Source: Sphingobacteriales bacterium
GTDB lineage: Bacteria; Bacteroidota; Bacteroidia; Chitinophagales; Chitinophagaceae
Direction: 5' to 3'
Length of the DNA stretch: 6,638 nucleotides
Assembly (NCBI GenBank): GCA_004294195.1
Contig: REAQ01000206.1
Location: 1 to 6,638 of the forward strand
The translations under genes were made by a program, and so were the position numbers. Below the pieces are notes generated by a model, which was not told the DNA's origin, did not search any database, and saw nothing but the letters and a program-made list of their open reading frames with translations. Positions 1 to 6,638 of the stretch are shown here, piece by piece (position 1 is the first letter of the stretch; every line of letters begins with the position of its first letter).

Positions 1-836
1 TACATGTGTTCACTATATCCACTAATGATGGCATCCAAAAAATCTTTGCGGATAACAATATGCTGAAGATCCTGCTCTTCTTCATTGGCGGGCGACACAT
101 AAGTCCGGATCATATCACCCACGTCACTGATGAACAAGCCTGGCATAACGGTATCAAGGTCTATCACACAGATTCCATTCTCCTTTTCATCCAGCAAAAC
201 ATTGCTGATCTTGGTGTCATGATGCGTAACGCGCGTGGTGAATGCGGCAGATGATTTGAATGCTTCAAACTGATCCACAATGCCTTTGTGGAACAGCAAC
301 TTTGTGGCAACCGTTTTTGAAGCCGCAAGCCGGTCCTGATCACCCTCTTTCAATGCTTCTTCAAATTGCCTGTATCGCCAGCTCAGGTCATGAAATCCGG
401 GTATGGTATAACGCAGTAATGAGGAGTCAAAGGATTTTAAGACCGCGGTAAACTTTCCAAACTGTGCAGCGGCAGCCCAGGCTTGTGTTGGTGTAGCACA
501 TACATCAATGGTATGGGAGTTCGGAACAAAAGGAAACAACCTGAAGTATTCACCATTGTGCAAATAGTAGTCTTCGTCCTCCAGTGTCTTCACAGGAATG
601 GTAAAAGTGTATCCAGGCTCATGATGCGCGAGGAACCGCCCAAGTACATTTATGTTATGCGCTATGTCTTCCGGATGCCGGAATACAAAATGATTTACTT
701 TTTGAAGGATGAATGCAGGCTTACCCTCTTTCATTACTTTGAAGGTTGCATGGATCAGACCTGAACCGAAAGACGTTGCATTGTAGTTGTCCGGATCCAA
801 TCCAAATGCCCTAAGTATTTGATCGATGTCTTTCAT
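1..836 (-). CDS. NahK-like phosphotransferase (APH-fold kinase), C-terminus cut by the window edge
   Basis: A small-molecule kinase of the aminoglycoside phosphotransferase/choline kinase fold, closest in pattern to N-acetylhexosamine 1-kinase (NahK, formerly called mucin desulfatase), which phosphorylates GlcNAc/GalNAc at C1 in the cytoplasm. The minus-strand frame opens with ATG at 836 and has no stop through base 3, giving 278 residues; NahK is about 360, so roughly 80 residues are missing. Seen: a glycine-rich nucleotide loop near residues 23-28 (FGSGLI), the ILQK strand at 44-47 matching ILQQ in NahK, the catalytic loop THHDTKISN at 204-212 with Asp207 as presumed base, and the metal-binding IDLDT at 225-229, followed by MPG and GDMIR as in NahK. 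The start overlaps the serA stop by one base (TGATG), so translation is probably coupled to serA. The family assignment is firm. The substrate is inferred: another sugar or amino-alcohol kinase of this fold is possible. Confidence 0.85.
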   Translation of the reverse strand, partial: MKDIDQILRAFGLDPDNYNATSFGSGLIHATFKVMKEGKPAFILQKVNHFVFRHPEDIAHNINVLGRFLAHHEPGYTFTIPVKTLEDEDYYLHNGEYFRLFPFVPNSHTIDVCATPTQAWAAAAQFGKFTAVLKSFDSSLLRYTIPGFHDLSWRYRQFEEALKEGDQDRLAASKTVATKLLFHKGIVDQFEAFKSSAAFTTRVTHHDTKISNVLLDEKENGICVIDLDTVMPGLFISDVGDMIRTYVSPANEEEQDLQHIVIRKDFLDAIISGYSEHM

Positions 837-838
837 CA
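834..838 (-). other. TGATG stop/start overlap coupling serA to the kinase gene
   Basis: On the minus strand the serA stop TGA (838-836) and the kinase start ATG (836-834) share the A at 836. One-base overlaps of this kind usually allow a terminating ribosome to restart on the next gene. No separate ribosome binding site or promoter is evident for the kinase, so it is probably made from the serA transcript. The overlap is seen directly; the coupling is inferred. Confidence 0.8.
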
Positions 839-2074
839 ATACAGCATCCTCACTTTGATCGTTTCTTTCACCTCTTTCAACAGAGACAGCGCTTTTGACG
901 AAAGCTTTTTGTCTACATCCAAAACCACGTAACCGATCTCTTCATTGGTCTTCAGGTATTGCGCGAGGATGTTGATGTTGTTGGCAGACAAAGTGGAGTT
1001 GATGGAAGACAGTACACCGGGAACATTGTTGTGAATGTGAAGTATCCGATGTGTGCCTTCCTGGGGAGGAAGGCTCAGTTCCGGAACAGTGTGAGAACCC
1101 GTTGTGGTGCCCATCTCCAGATAGTGGAAAAGTTTAGCGCTCACATCTACCCCAATATTCTGTTGTGCTTCTTCGGTTGAGCCACCGATGTGGGGGGTCA
1201 ACAACACGTTAGACATATTTTGCAAAGGCGTGGTAAATGCATCACCGTTTTTTTCCGGTTCCCATGGAAATACATCGATGGCCGCTCCACCCAATTGTCC
1301 TGATTCAAGTGCTTTCGCCAGTGCATCGATATCCACCACTTCACCGCGCGCATAGTTAAGAAGGATGGCTCCTTTCTTAAACTGTTTCAGTACGGTTTTA
1401 TTGATCATGTTCCGGGTCTGTGTTGTTTCGGGAACATGCAGTGTTACAATATCTGATTTACTGACCAGTTCCTTAATGGATCTGCAAGGTTCCGCATTAC
1501 CCAAAGGAAGCCTGGTGGCCACGTCAAAATATCGAACCCGCATACCCACGGCCTCAGCGAGAATGCTCACCTGGGTACCAATATTTCCATATCCAATGAT
1601 TCCCAGGGTCTTGCCGCGCAATTCATAACTGCCTTTGGCTTCTTTCATCCAGATGCCGTCATGTGCCGCCATATTCTTATCTACAATTCTCCGGATCAGC
1701 ATGATAGACGCTCCAATCACCAATTCAGCCACAGAACGGGTATTGCTGTAGGGCGCATTGAAAACTACTACCCCTTTTTCCCTTGCAGAACGAAGATTTA
1801 CCTGATTCACCCCTATGCAAAAACAACCTATGGCCTGAAGTTTGATGGCTGCATCCAATACACGACTGGTAATTTGCGTTTTAGACCTGATGCCAAGCAT
1901 ATGGACATTACGAATTTCTTGTATGAGTTCATCTTCACTCAGTGCGCCGGATAGCTTTTTAACATTGGTATAGCCCGCGTCCCGAAATTGTTTCACCGCG
2001 GTTTCACTGATGTTTTCAAGAAACAGGATACTGATCTTGTCTTTGGGGTAACTGGTTGTTTTAGGATCAGGCAT
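836..2074 (-). CDS. serA: D-3-phosphoglycerate dehydrogenase
   Basis: Oxidises 3-phosphoglycerate to 3-phosphohydroxypyruvate with NAD+, the first committed step of serine synthesis in the cytoplasm. The 412-residue product aligns along its whole length with E. coli SerA (410). Numbered from the ATG at 2074: substrate domain about 13-110; Rossmann domain about 111-300 with GYGNIG at 161-166 and the NAD-ribose Asp184; catalytic Arg243 (NYARG), Glu272 (FPWEP) and His295 (HIGGS); C-terminal ACT domain about 342-412. The serine-binding residues of the E. coli ACT domain have counterparts here (His348, Asn350, Asn368), so feedback inhibition by serine is likely kept. An in-frame TTG at 2089 would add five residues. 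I chose the ATG because it fits the E. coli N-terminus and TTG starts are rare; neither has a clear ribosome site. The kinase gene follows with a one-base overlap, and the lipoprotein gene diverges upstream. Confidence 0.96.
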   Translation of the reverse strand: MPDPKTTSYPKDKISILFLENISETAVKQFRDAGYTNVKKLSGALSEDELIQEIRNVHMLGIRSKTQITSRVLDAAIKLQAIGCFCIGVNQVNLRSAREKGVVVFNAPYSNTRSVAELVIGASIMLIRRIVDKNMAAHDGIWMKEAKGSYELRGKTLGIIGYGNIGTQVSILAEAVGMRVRYFDVATRLPLGNAEPCRSIKELVSKSDIVTLHVPETTQTRNMINKTVLKQFKKGAILLNYARGEVVDIDALAKALESGQLGGAAIDVFPWEPEKNGDAFTTPLQNMSNVLLTPHIGGSTEEAQQNIGVDVSAKLFHYLEMGTTTGSHTVPELSLPPQEGTHRILHIHNNVPGVLSSINSTLSANNINILAQYLKTNEEIGYVVLDVDKKLSSKALSLLKEVKETIKVRMLY

Positions 2075-2092
2075 AAAATTGTGTTCCAATAG

Positions 2093-2124
2093 TTTGTGTG
2101 CGAAATTAATAACTAATATCTTAG
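2093..2124 (+). promoter_or_regulatory. Candidate Bacteroidota-type promoter for the lipoprotein gene
   Basis: A TTTG at 2093-2096 (the -33 element) lies 20 bases before TATCTTAG at 2117-2124, which matches the Bacteroidota -7 consensus TAnnTTTG at all but one fixed position. Transcription would start near 2130, leaving a leader of about 25-30 bases before the ATG at 2158. The region between the divergent serA and lipoprotein genes is AT-rich and only 83 bases long. On the serA side, a possible -7 element (TAATTTCG on the minus strand, 2108-2101) has no TTTG at the right distance, so I do not call a promoter there. The two would overlap physically. The match is by eye and the elements are short, so chance is a real alternative. 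Confidence 0.45.
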
Positions 2125-2157
2125 TGAAGTTTTTTCAATTCTAACTATCCATCCTGT

Positions 2158-3318
2158 ATGAAAAATATTATATCCATCCTATTGCTAACGGTACTGGCAG
2201 GTTGTTTTGCCACTACTGACAAGCGAATAACAGATAAGGCAAAATCAACCCAGGTTCCCGGGGATCTTGCTTCCAAGTCTGGCCTCCCATCCGCAGAAGC
2301 TGAAAAGTATTATCGGGTCACACAGGGTTTCTATGACCTTTATCTTAAAAAGTCGGGGTTCAATGGCGCAATGATTGTTGCCAAAAACGGACAGATCGTC
2401 TTTGAAAAGTATGCCGGTTCAAAGCATATTGGTCAGAGAGACAGTATCGATGCCAATACACCATTTCATTTGGCTTCGGTATCTAAGACCTTCACGGGAA
2501 TGGCTACCCTAAAACTCTGGGAAGAAGGCAAACTGGATATCAACCATGAAGCATCTGTTTACCTGCAGGGTTTCAATTATCCTGGTGTCACTGTCAAATC
2601 GCTCCTTAATCATCGCAGCGGCTTACCGAACTATGTGCATGTGATGGAAGAGAAAGGATGGGATCGAAAAATACAGGTTACCAATGGCGATGTGTTGAAT
2701 TTTCTGGTGACCCGAAAGAGTGACCTGATGGTTGGAAGGCCAGATAGAAACTTCAGCTATTGCAATACCAACTACGCGTTGCTGGCACTTATTGTTGAAA
2801 AGGTAAGCGGGAAGTCATTCGATCAATATCTTTCTGAATCCTTCTTCAAGCCGCTTGGAATGGACCATAGCTTCGTTTTTCAGCCTGGCATGGAAGACTC
2901 GGTATTACCTTCGTACAATTGGAAAAACCAACAGGAAGCGTTTACTTATTTGGACTGGGTATATGGCGATAAAAATATTTATTCCACACCAAGGGACATG
3001 CTCAAATGGGCAAACGCGTTAGATAAGGGTGGATTGTTCAAAAAAGAAACACTTGATGCGGCATACACAGGTTACAGCAATGAGAAACCAGGTGTTAAAA
3101 ATTATGGTTTAGGTTGGAGATTGTACATCTACCCAGACAACAGAAAAATCATCTACCACAATGGTTGGTGGCACGGCAACAATACCGTTTTCACCCGGCT
3201 GGTTGATGATTCTGCAACCGTGATCATCCTGGGCAATAAGTTCAACAAGAGGATCTATGATGCGAAAAAATTGTACACTGCTTTTGGTGCGTACGACGCA
3301 CAGTCTGGCGAAGATTAG
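2158..3318 (+). CDS. Serine hydrolase lipoprotein, beta-lactamase/class C PBP family
   Basis: A 386-residue exported serine hydrolase of the beta-lactamase family (Pfam Beta-lactamase, PF00144 type). This broad group contains esterases, D-Ala-D-Ala peptidases, D-amino-acid amidases and class C beta-lactamases. The N-terminus is a lipoprotein signal: a Lys residue, a hydrophobic stretch, then the lipobox LAGC with the lipidated Cys at 16. The protein should therefore be membrane-anchored and face the periplasm or surface. Catalytic motifs are all present: SVSK at 107-110 (nucleophile Ser107, Lys110), YCN at 201-203 (the YxN motif), and HNG at 334-336 (the HxG/KTG position). LLNHRSGLP at 149-157 is a family hallmark. 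There is no C-terminal lipocalin-like domain. The start is the ATG directly before the signal peptide, without a clear Shine-Dalgarno. The nnr gene follows after 52 bp and may be co-transcribed. Substrate cannot be told from sequence; true beta-lactamase activity is unlikely to be its main role. Confidence 0.9.
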   Translation: MKNIISILLLTVLAGCFATTDKRITDKAKSTQVPGDLASKSGLPSAEAEKYYRVTQGFYDLYLKKSGFNGAMIVAKNGQIVFEKYAGSKHIGQRDSIDANTPFHLASVSKTFTGMATLKLWEEGKLDINHEASVYLQGFNYPGVTVKSLLNHRSGLPNYVHVMEEKGWDRKIQVTNGDVLNFLVTRKSDLMVGRPDRNFSYCNTNYALLALIVEKVSGKSFDQYLSESFFKPLGMDHSFVFQPGMEDSVLPSYNWKNQQEAFTYLDWVYGDKNIYSTPRDMLKWANALDKGGLFKKETLDAAYTGYSNEKPGVKNYGLGWRLYIYPDNRKIIYHNGWWHGNNTVFTRLVDDSATVIILGNKFNKRIYDAKKLYTAFGAYDAQSGED

Positions 3319-3370
3319 CAGCCATAGATCCGGTGAATTAGAGTACATTCGGTACTGACCATTTTCATTC

Positions 3371-4867
3371 ATGAAGATTTTTACGGCGGAACAGATCCGG
3401 GCCTGGGATCATTATACGATTCAACATGAGCCCATATCTTCCATCGATCTGATGGAGAGAGCTGCAAAGGCATCTACAGATCATATCCTGAAGAACTTTC
3501 CAAGAGGAACCCCTTTCCACGTTTTATGTGGTCCCGGCAATAACGGGGGTGATGGATTGGCCATAGCAAGATTACTTTTTGAGGCGGGGCAACCTGTGAT
3601 TGTGTATGTTTCTGAGGAAGGTTCCACTAGTGAAGACCATCGAACCAATCTCACCAGATGGAAAGACCTTCATGCGCTCATAAACAAACCCGATGACTTT
3701 GTAGCGCAGACATTGACGGAAGGGTGCGTGATCATTGACGCATTGTTTGGTACAGGAAACCTACGAAGCATCAAGGGCTCGTACGCAGAAATGATCAATC
3801 ATGTCAACCGTTCTGGCCTTCAGGTGGTGTCTATAGACCTGCCATCCGGGATGCGGGCAGATGAACCTACAATTGATCAGGTGATCGTGAAAGCTACCAT
3901 TACCCTGACCCTGGGCTGCTGGAAACTGGCATTGTTGATGCCGGAGAATGGTCCTTTTATTGGGGAGGTCCATCTTTTACCCCTCGGTTTGCACCCGGGT
4001 TATGCTTCCGCAAGTCATACGCCTTTTCAAATGATGGAGACCGAAGACATTAGGTCATTACTACAACCCAGGGATCCATTTGCACACAAAGGGACTTTTG
4101 GAACTGCGATGTTGCTGGCTGGGAGTAAAAACATGATGGGCGCCGCCCTCTTATCTGCAACCGGTTGCCTACGGAGCGGGGCCGGTAAATTGATCTGCAG
4201 GATTTCAACGGGGGGAATGCTTGCCATGCAAACAGGACTGCCAGAGGCCATTTGTTCACCGGATCCGGATCCAGATCACCTGACTGTTTTTCCAGAATTG
4301 GGCGGAGTGGATGCCATCGGCATTGGACCCGGTCTGGGTCAACAACCAGAAACAGACGAGGTTGTGTGGCATGCATTGGAAGCATCGCCTGTTCCCAGGA
4401 TATTTGATGCCGATGCCCTGAACACCATTGCCAGAAAAGGCTGGCACGACAAACTTAGCCGAAATTGTGCCATCACCCCGCATATTGGCGAATTCCATCG
4501 GCTTTTCCATGCCGAACAAAATGGATTCAGCCGGATAAAAACAGCCATGGAGTTTTCCACAGCCCGTGAAGTTTGTGTCATTATAAAAGGACGCTATAGC
4601 TTTTTATCCACACCAGGTGGACAGGGCTACTTCAATCCCACGGGTAATCCAGGGATGGCAAAGGCGGGCTCAGGGGATGTGTTGACCGGCATGATCCTTG
4701 CATTGCTTGCCCAGAAATACAGTGTGGACGCGGCTTGTAGAATGGCAATGTACCTGCACGGTCTTGCCGGGGATCTTACCAGAAACGATATGGGCGAGGC
4801 GGGAATGCTGGCCTCGGACCTTGTTTTAAGAATCGGTAAGGCTTTTGGGGCAATATTGCGTACATAA
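3371..4867 (+). CDS. nnr: Bifunctional NAD(P)H-hydrate epimerase / ADP-dependent NAD(P)H-hydrate dehydratase
   Basis: A metabolite-repair enzyme of the cytoplasm. The N-terminal YjeF_N domain interconverts R and S forms of hydrated NAD(P)H; the C-terminal ribokinase-like domain dehydrates the S form back to NAD(P)H using ADP. The 498 residues match the usual fused length (E. coli Nnr is about 515). Epimerase domain, about 1-215: GPGNNGGDG at 54-62, potassium ligands expected at Asn58 and Asp123 (DALFGTG), and DLPSG at 156-160 with the substrate-binding Asp156. Dehydratase domain, about 225-495: HKGTFG at 239-244, GIGPGLG at 317-323, DADALN at 346-351, TPHIGEF at 369-375, and GNPGMAKAGSGDVLTG at 425-440 with the catalytic Asp436. 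All key residues appear intact. It starts at an ATG 52 bp after the lipoprotein gene with no visible terminator between them. The next gene begins 112 bp downstream. Confidence 0.96.
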   Translation: MKIFTAEQIRAWDHYTIQHEPISSIDLMERAAKASTDHILKNFPRGTPFHVLCGPGNNGGDGLAIARLLFEAGQPVIVYVSEEGSTSEDHRTNLTRWKDLHALINKPDDFVAQTLTEGCVIIDALFGTGNLRSIKGSYAEMINHVNRSGLQVVSIDLPSGMRADEPTIDQVIVKATITLTLGCWKLALLMPENGPFIGEVHLLPLGLHPGYASASHTPFQMMETEDIRSLLQPRDPFAHKGTFGTAMLLAGSKNMMGAALLSATGCLRSGAGKLICRISTGGMLAMQTGLPEAICSPDPDPDHLTVFPELGGVDAIGIGPGLGQQPETDEVVWHALEASPVPRIFDADALNTIARKGWHDKLSRNCAITPHIGEFHRLFHAEQNGFSRIKTAMEFSTAREVCVIIKGRYSFLSTPGGQGYFNPTGNPGMAKAGSGDVLTGMILALLAQKYSVDAACRMAMYLHGLAGDLTRNDMGEAGMLASDLVLRIGKAFGAILRT

Positions 4868-4979
4868 ATTTGTTTTTCATACCTTTACTTAGATTATTAT
4901 CCAAGCTTATCCTCTCGAAAGATCAAGTTCAGACGTATCCTACGGTAGACCATGTCCATTAAAATCTGAATTCTTGATT
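4868..4979. other. Intergenic gap between nnr and the beta-helix gene, no confident element
   Basis: These 112 bases separate two genes on the same strand. A TTTG is present at 4869-4872, but no good TAnnTTTG lies at the expected distance: the nearest candidate, TATTATCC at 4895-4902, is 22 bases on and matches poorly. No stem followed by a T-run is seen, so the nnr terminator, if there is one, is not recognisable. The change from a cytoplasmic enzyme to an exported protein makes an independent promoter here likely, but I cannot place it. Confidence 0.4.
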
Positions 4980-6638
4980 ATGAGAAAAAACTTTACCCTC
5001 TGCTTTTTAGTTGCTGGCCTGTTCACCTATGAGTCAATGTTTGCTGCTGATTTTACCGTGACGTCTACTGCAGACAGCGGTCCCGGCACATTGAGACAAG
5101 CCCTTGTCGATGCAGCGACAAATCCTGGTCCTGACAACATCTTTTTCAACATTTCTGATGTGCCTGCAAGAATCACTTTGAATAGCAGCCTTACTATTGG
5201 CTCGGCAGTGGTTATTGACGGTTACACGCAGCCAGGTACTACCCAAGGTCCTGTAAGTGCCAGGCAGGTTCTGGTAAGTCTTAATTTTAACGCTATTGAT
5301 AACGGTCCGGCACCCGCCGCTTACGATGGACTGATCATCACCACAGGAAACGTTACCGTACGAGGATTGGCTATTTACAGGGCTAATCGTGCTATTGTAC
5401 TAAATGGTACTGCGGGAACCGGTGGTGCAGTTCGTATTCAGGGAAATATTATTGGATTAGATGAATTCAATTCAAATTTCGTTGAAGATCCTATTTCAGG
5501 CGAAGTTGCTAATACAAGAAACGGATCTCACGGCGTATTTTTTGCAACCACATCTACTGGTTTTGTGATTCCAAGGGTTTTCCTTGGTGTAGACGGAGAT
5601 GGAACAAATGACGCTAATGAAGGAAATCTGATAACAAACAATGGGCAGGATGGTGTTTTTCTTAACAACGCAGATTACAATGTTATCGCAGGTAATTTCA
5701 TTGGAACCAGAGAAACGGGAACCCTTATCGGAGTGACCAATACCAATAATAACGGAATTACTTTTGACGGGACAAACCTGGGAGACGGTTGTTCCAACAA
5801 TCGTATTGGGACAGATGGTAATGGTGTTAGCGATGCATTAGAAGGCAATGTGGTTAGTGGAAACAGAAAAAACGGTATCGTACTTCAACGAAGGGGTACC
5901 GCCAACCAGATTGCTGGAAATACGATTGGCATTACACCAGTAGGTGGTGTCCCAGCAGGTAATGGTCGTATTGTTTCAGGAACTCCTCCCGTGTTTATCA
6001 CGGAAGGAAATGGCATCCTGCTTAATAATGTTTCTGGTAATATCATCGGTGTGAACCCTACAGGGGGTGTAGCTGCGCAGCGTAATTTCATTTCTTCCAA
6101 CTTTCATAATGGCATTACACTTTATTCTAGCGCAACCGGCTCAAATGGATTTGTTCAAAACAATATCGTTGCGGGAAACACGATTGGATCCAATCTAGCT
6201 GGTGACAATAGGGGTAATTTGAAATGGGGTGTTTTCTTAACCAATACAGCAACTTCCAGCCTAGTTTTCAATAATTTTATTGGTAGTAACGATGATGGAT
6301 CAGGAGACAATCTGGAAGGGAATACGATTGTATACAACCAAAGAGATGGAGTTGGTCTGTTGGATCAGTCGACTGATTTTGTTATCGAGAACCGAATCTC
6401 CAGGAACAGTATGTTCGGCAATAATAGGCCAGGTGCTGGCTCTGAGGGGTACGGTCTCGGAATAAATCTTATGCCTACCATTACAGACGGAACTACACCA
6501 AACTCTGGAGCAGGTACAGGACCTAACTTCCTTTACAATTTTCCTGTGACTGTCGATTTTAAAGTTAATACGGGATCAAGTGAGGTTGAGGTGACCGGTT
6601 CATCTCCATCAGGTGCTTTCGTTCAATATTATATTGCT
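4980..6638 (+). CDS. Secreted right-handed parallel beta-helix repeat protein, C-terminus beyond the window
   Basis: A large exported protein whose frame is open from the ATG at 4980 to the right edge (553 codons, no stop). Residues 1-22 form a signal peptide (Arg-Lys start, hydrophobic core, probable cleavage after MFA). Residues 29-42 (STADSGPGTLRQAL) and VIDGYTQPG at 78-86 are the typical opening of secreted beta-helix proteins that resemble pectate-lyase folds. From about 117 to 480 come Asn/Gly-rich coils of the type GN-x-IG and NGI/DGV-x-L, a solenoid pattern. A short conserved closing segment follows (YGLGINL, then NFPVTVD at about 491-526), after which a new beta-rich domain seems to begin. 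No catalytic residues of a lyase can be pointed to, so adhesin or surface-structural roles are as likely as polysaccharide binding or cleavage. Type IX secretion is plausible for this phylum, but the C-terminal sorting domain is not visible. No Shine-Dalgarno or convincing promoter is seen in the 112 bp before it. Confidence 0.85.
   Translation, partial: MRKNFTLCFLVAGLFTYESMFAADFTVTSTADSGPGTLRQALVDAATNPGPDNIFFNISDVPARITLNSSLTIGSAVVIDGYTQPGTTQGPVSARQVLVSLNFNAIDNGPAPAAYDGLIITTGNVTVRGLAIYRANRAIVLNGTAGTGGAVRIQGNIIGLDEFNSNFVEDPISGEVANTRNGSHGVFFATTSTGFVIPRVFLGVDGDGTNDANEGNLITNNGQDGVFLNNADYNVIAGNFIGTRETGTLIGVTNTNNNGITFDGTNLGDGCSNNRIGTDGNGVSDALEGNVVSGNRKNGIVLQRRGTANQIAGNTIGITPVGGVPAGNGRIVSGTPPVFITEGNGILLNNVSGNIIGVNPTGGVAAQRNFISSNFHNGITLYSSATGSNGFVQNNIVAGNTIGSNLAGDNRGNLKWGVFLTNTATSSLVFNNFIGSNDDGSGDNLEGNTIVYNQRDGVGLLDQSTDFVIENRISRNSMFGNNRPGAGSEGYGLGINLMPTITDGTTPNSGAGTGPNFLYNFPVTVDFKVNTGSSEVEVTGSSPSGAFVQYYIA
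5448..6341 (+). repeat. Protein-level beta-helix repeats with a ~78-residue super-period
   Basis: Within the beta-helix protein, an acidic loop of pattern (I/L)G-x-(D/N)-x-x-G-x-x-D-x-x-EGN occurs at residues 202-216, 276-290 and 434-448. A degenerate copy at 356-369 lacks the acidic residues. The starts are 74, 80 and 78 residues apart. Between them lie coils of a second type (GN-x-IGT or similar, near 155, 238, 313 and 399). The result is an alternating two-part unit repeated about four times. The DNA copies have diverged, so this is an old duplication and not a tandem nucleotide repeat. The acidic loops resemble calcium-binding turns, which is inference only. Confidence 0.6.

Noticed and set aside
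6..764. Three plus-strand open frames (6-254, 260-451, 483-764)
   Set aside because: They lie opposite a continuous minus-strand frame whose product matches NahK-like kinases with intact motifs; their own translations show no recognisable domain and are broken by stops.
3287..3301. Perfect 6-bp hairpin GTGCGT-ACG-ACGCAC near the end of the lipoprotein gene
   Set aside because: It lies inside the coding sequence and has no T-tract after it, so there is no support for a terminator or regulatory role.
2158..3318. Reading the serine hydrolase as an antibiotic-resistance beta-lactamase
   Set aside because: The SxxK/YxN/HxG motifs are shared by the whole hydrolase family, the protein is a lipoprotein in a housekeeping context, and nothing specific to AmpC-type enzymes is visible.
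3342..3356. Inverted repeat AGTAC-ATTCG-GTACT between the lipoprotein gene and nnr, as a possible terminator
   Set aside because: The stem is only 5 bp, weakly GC, and is not followed by a T-run; it is expected by chance at this length.
4027..4581. Overlapping minus-strand open frames inside nnr
   Set aside because: They are shadows of a full-length, motif-complete nnr gene and have no recognisable protein features.
5885..6465. Short open frames on both strands inside the beta-helix gene
   Set aside because: The frame starting at 4980 is uninterrupted here and encodes the repeat pattern; the others are by-products of its repetitive codons.

Overview
The window looks like ordinary chromosomal DNA of a Bacteroidota bacterium (family not resolved). 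The evidence is indirect. Start codons lack clear Shine-Dalgarno sequences. One intergenic region has a good match to the Bacteroidota promoter form TTTG / TAnnTTTG. The protein types (an E. coli-like SerA, a NahK-like kinase, a fused Nnr, a secreted beta-helix protein) are common in that phylum. Base composition is moderate, roughly mid-forties percent GC by eye. No RNA gene, CRISPR array, insertion sequence or phage gene was seen.

Layout: two genes are on the minus strand (about 1-2074) and three on the plus strand (2158 to the right edge), with the two groups diverging from a short intergenic region at 2075-2157. The minus-strand pair is serA (D-3-phosphoglycerate dehydrogenase, first step of serine synthesis) followed by an APH-fold small-molecule kinase related to N-acetylhexosamine 1-kinase. 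The kinase overlaps the serA stop by one base (TGATG) and runs off the left edge. The first 835 bases therefore hold one gene whose reading frame is open to the window edge.

On the plus strand, a lipoprotein serine hydrolase of the beta-lactamase/penicillin-binding class C type is followed 52 bp later by nnr, the bifunctional NAD(P)H-hydrate epimerase/dehydratase that repairs damaged NAD(P)H. After a 112 bp gap, a secreted protein with right-handed parallel beta-helix repeats begins at 4980. It stays open to the right edge (553 codons visible), so its C-terminus, and any type IX secretion sorting domain, lies outside.

The genes do not form one obvious pathway. serA and nnr are housekeeping metabolism, the lipoprotein and beta-helix protein are cell-envelope or exported products, and the kinase is the one whose substrate is open. 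I found no previously undescribed system. The points most worth a second look are the translational coupling of the kinase to serA and a roughly 78-residue higher-order repeat in the beta-helix protein.
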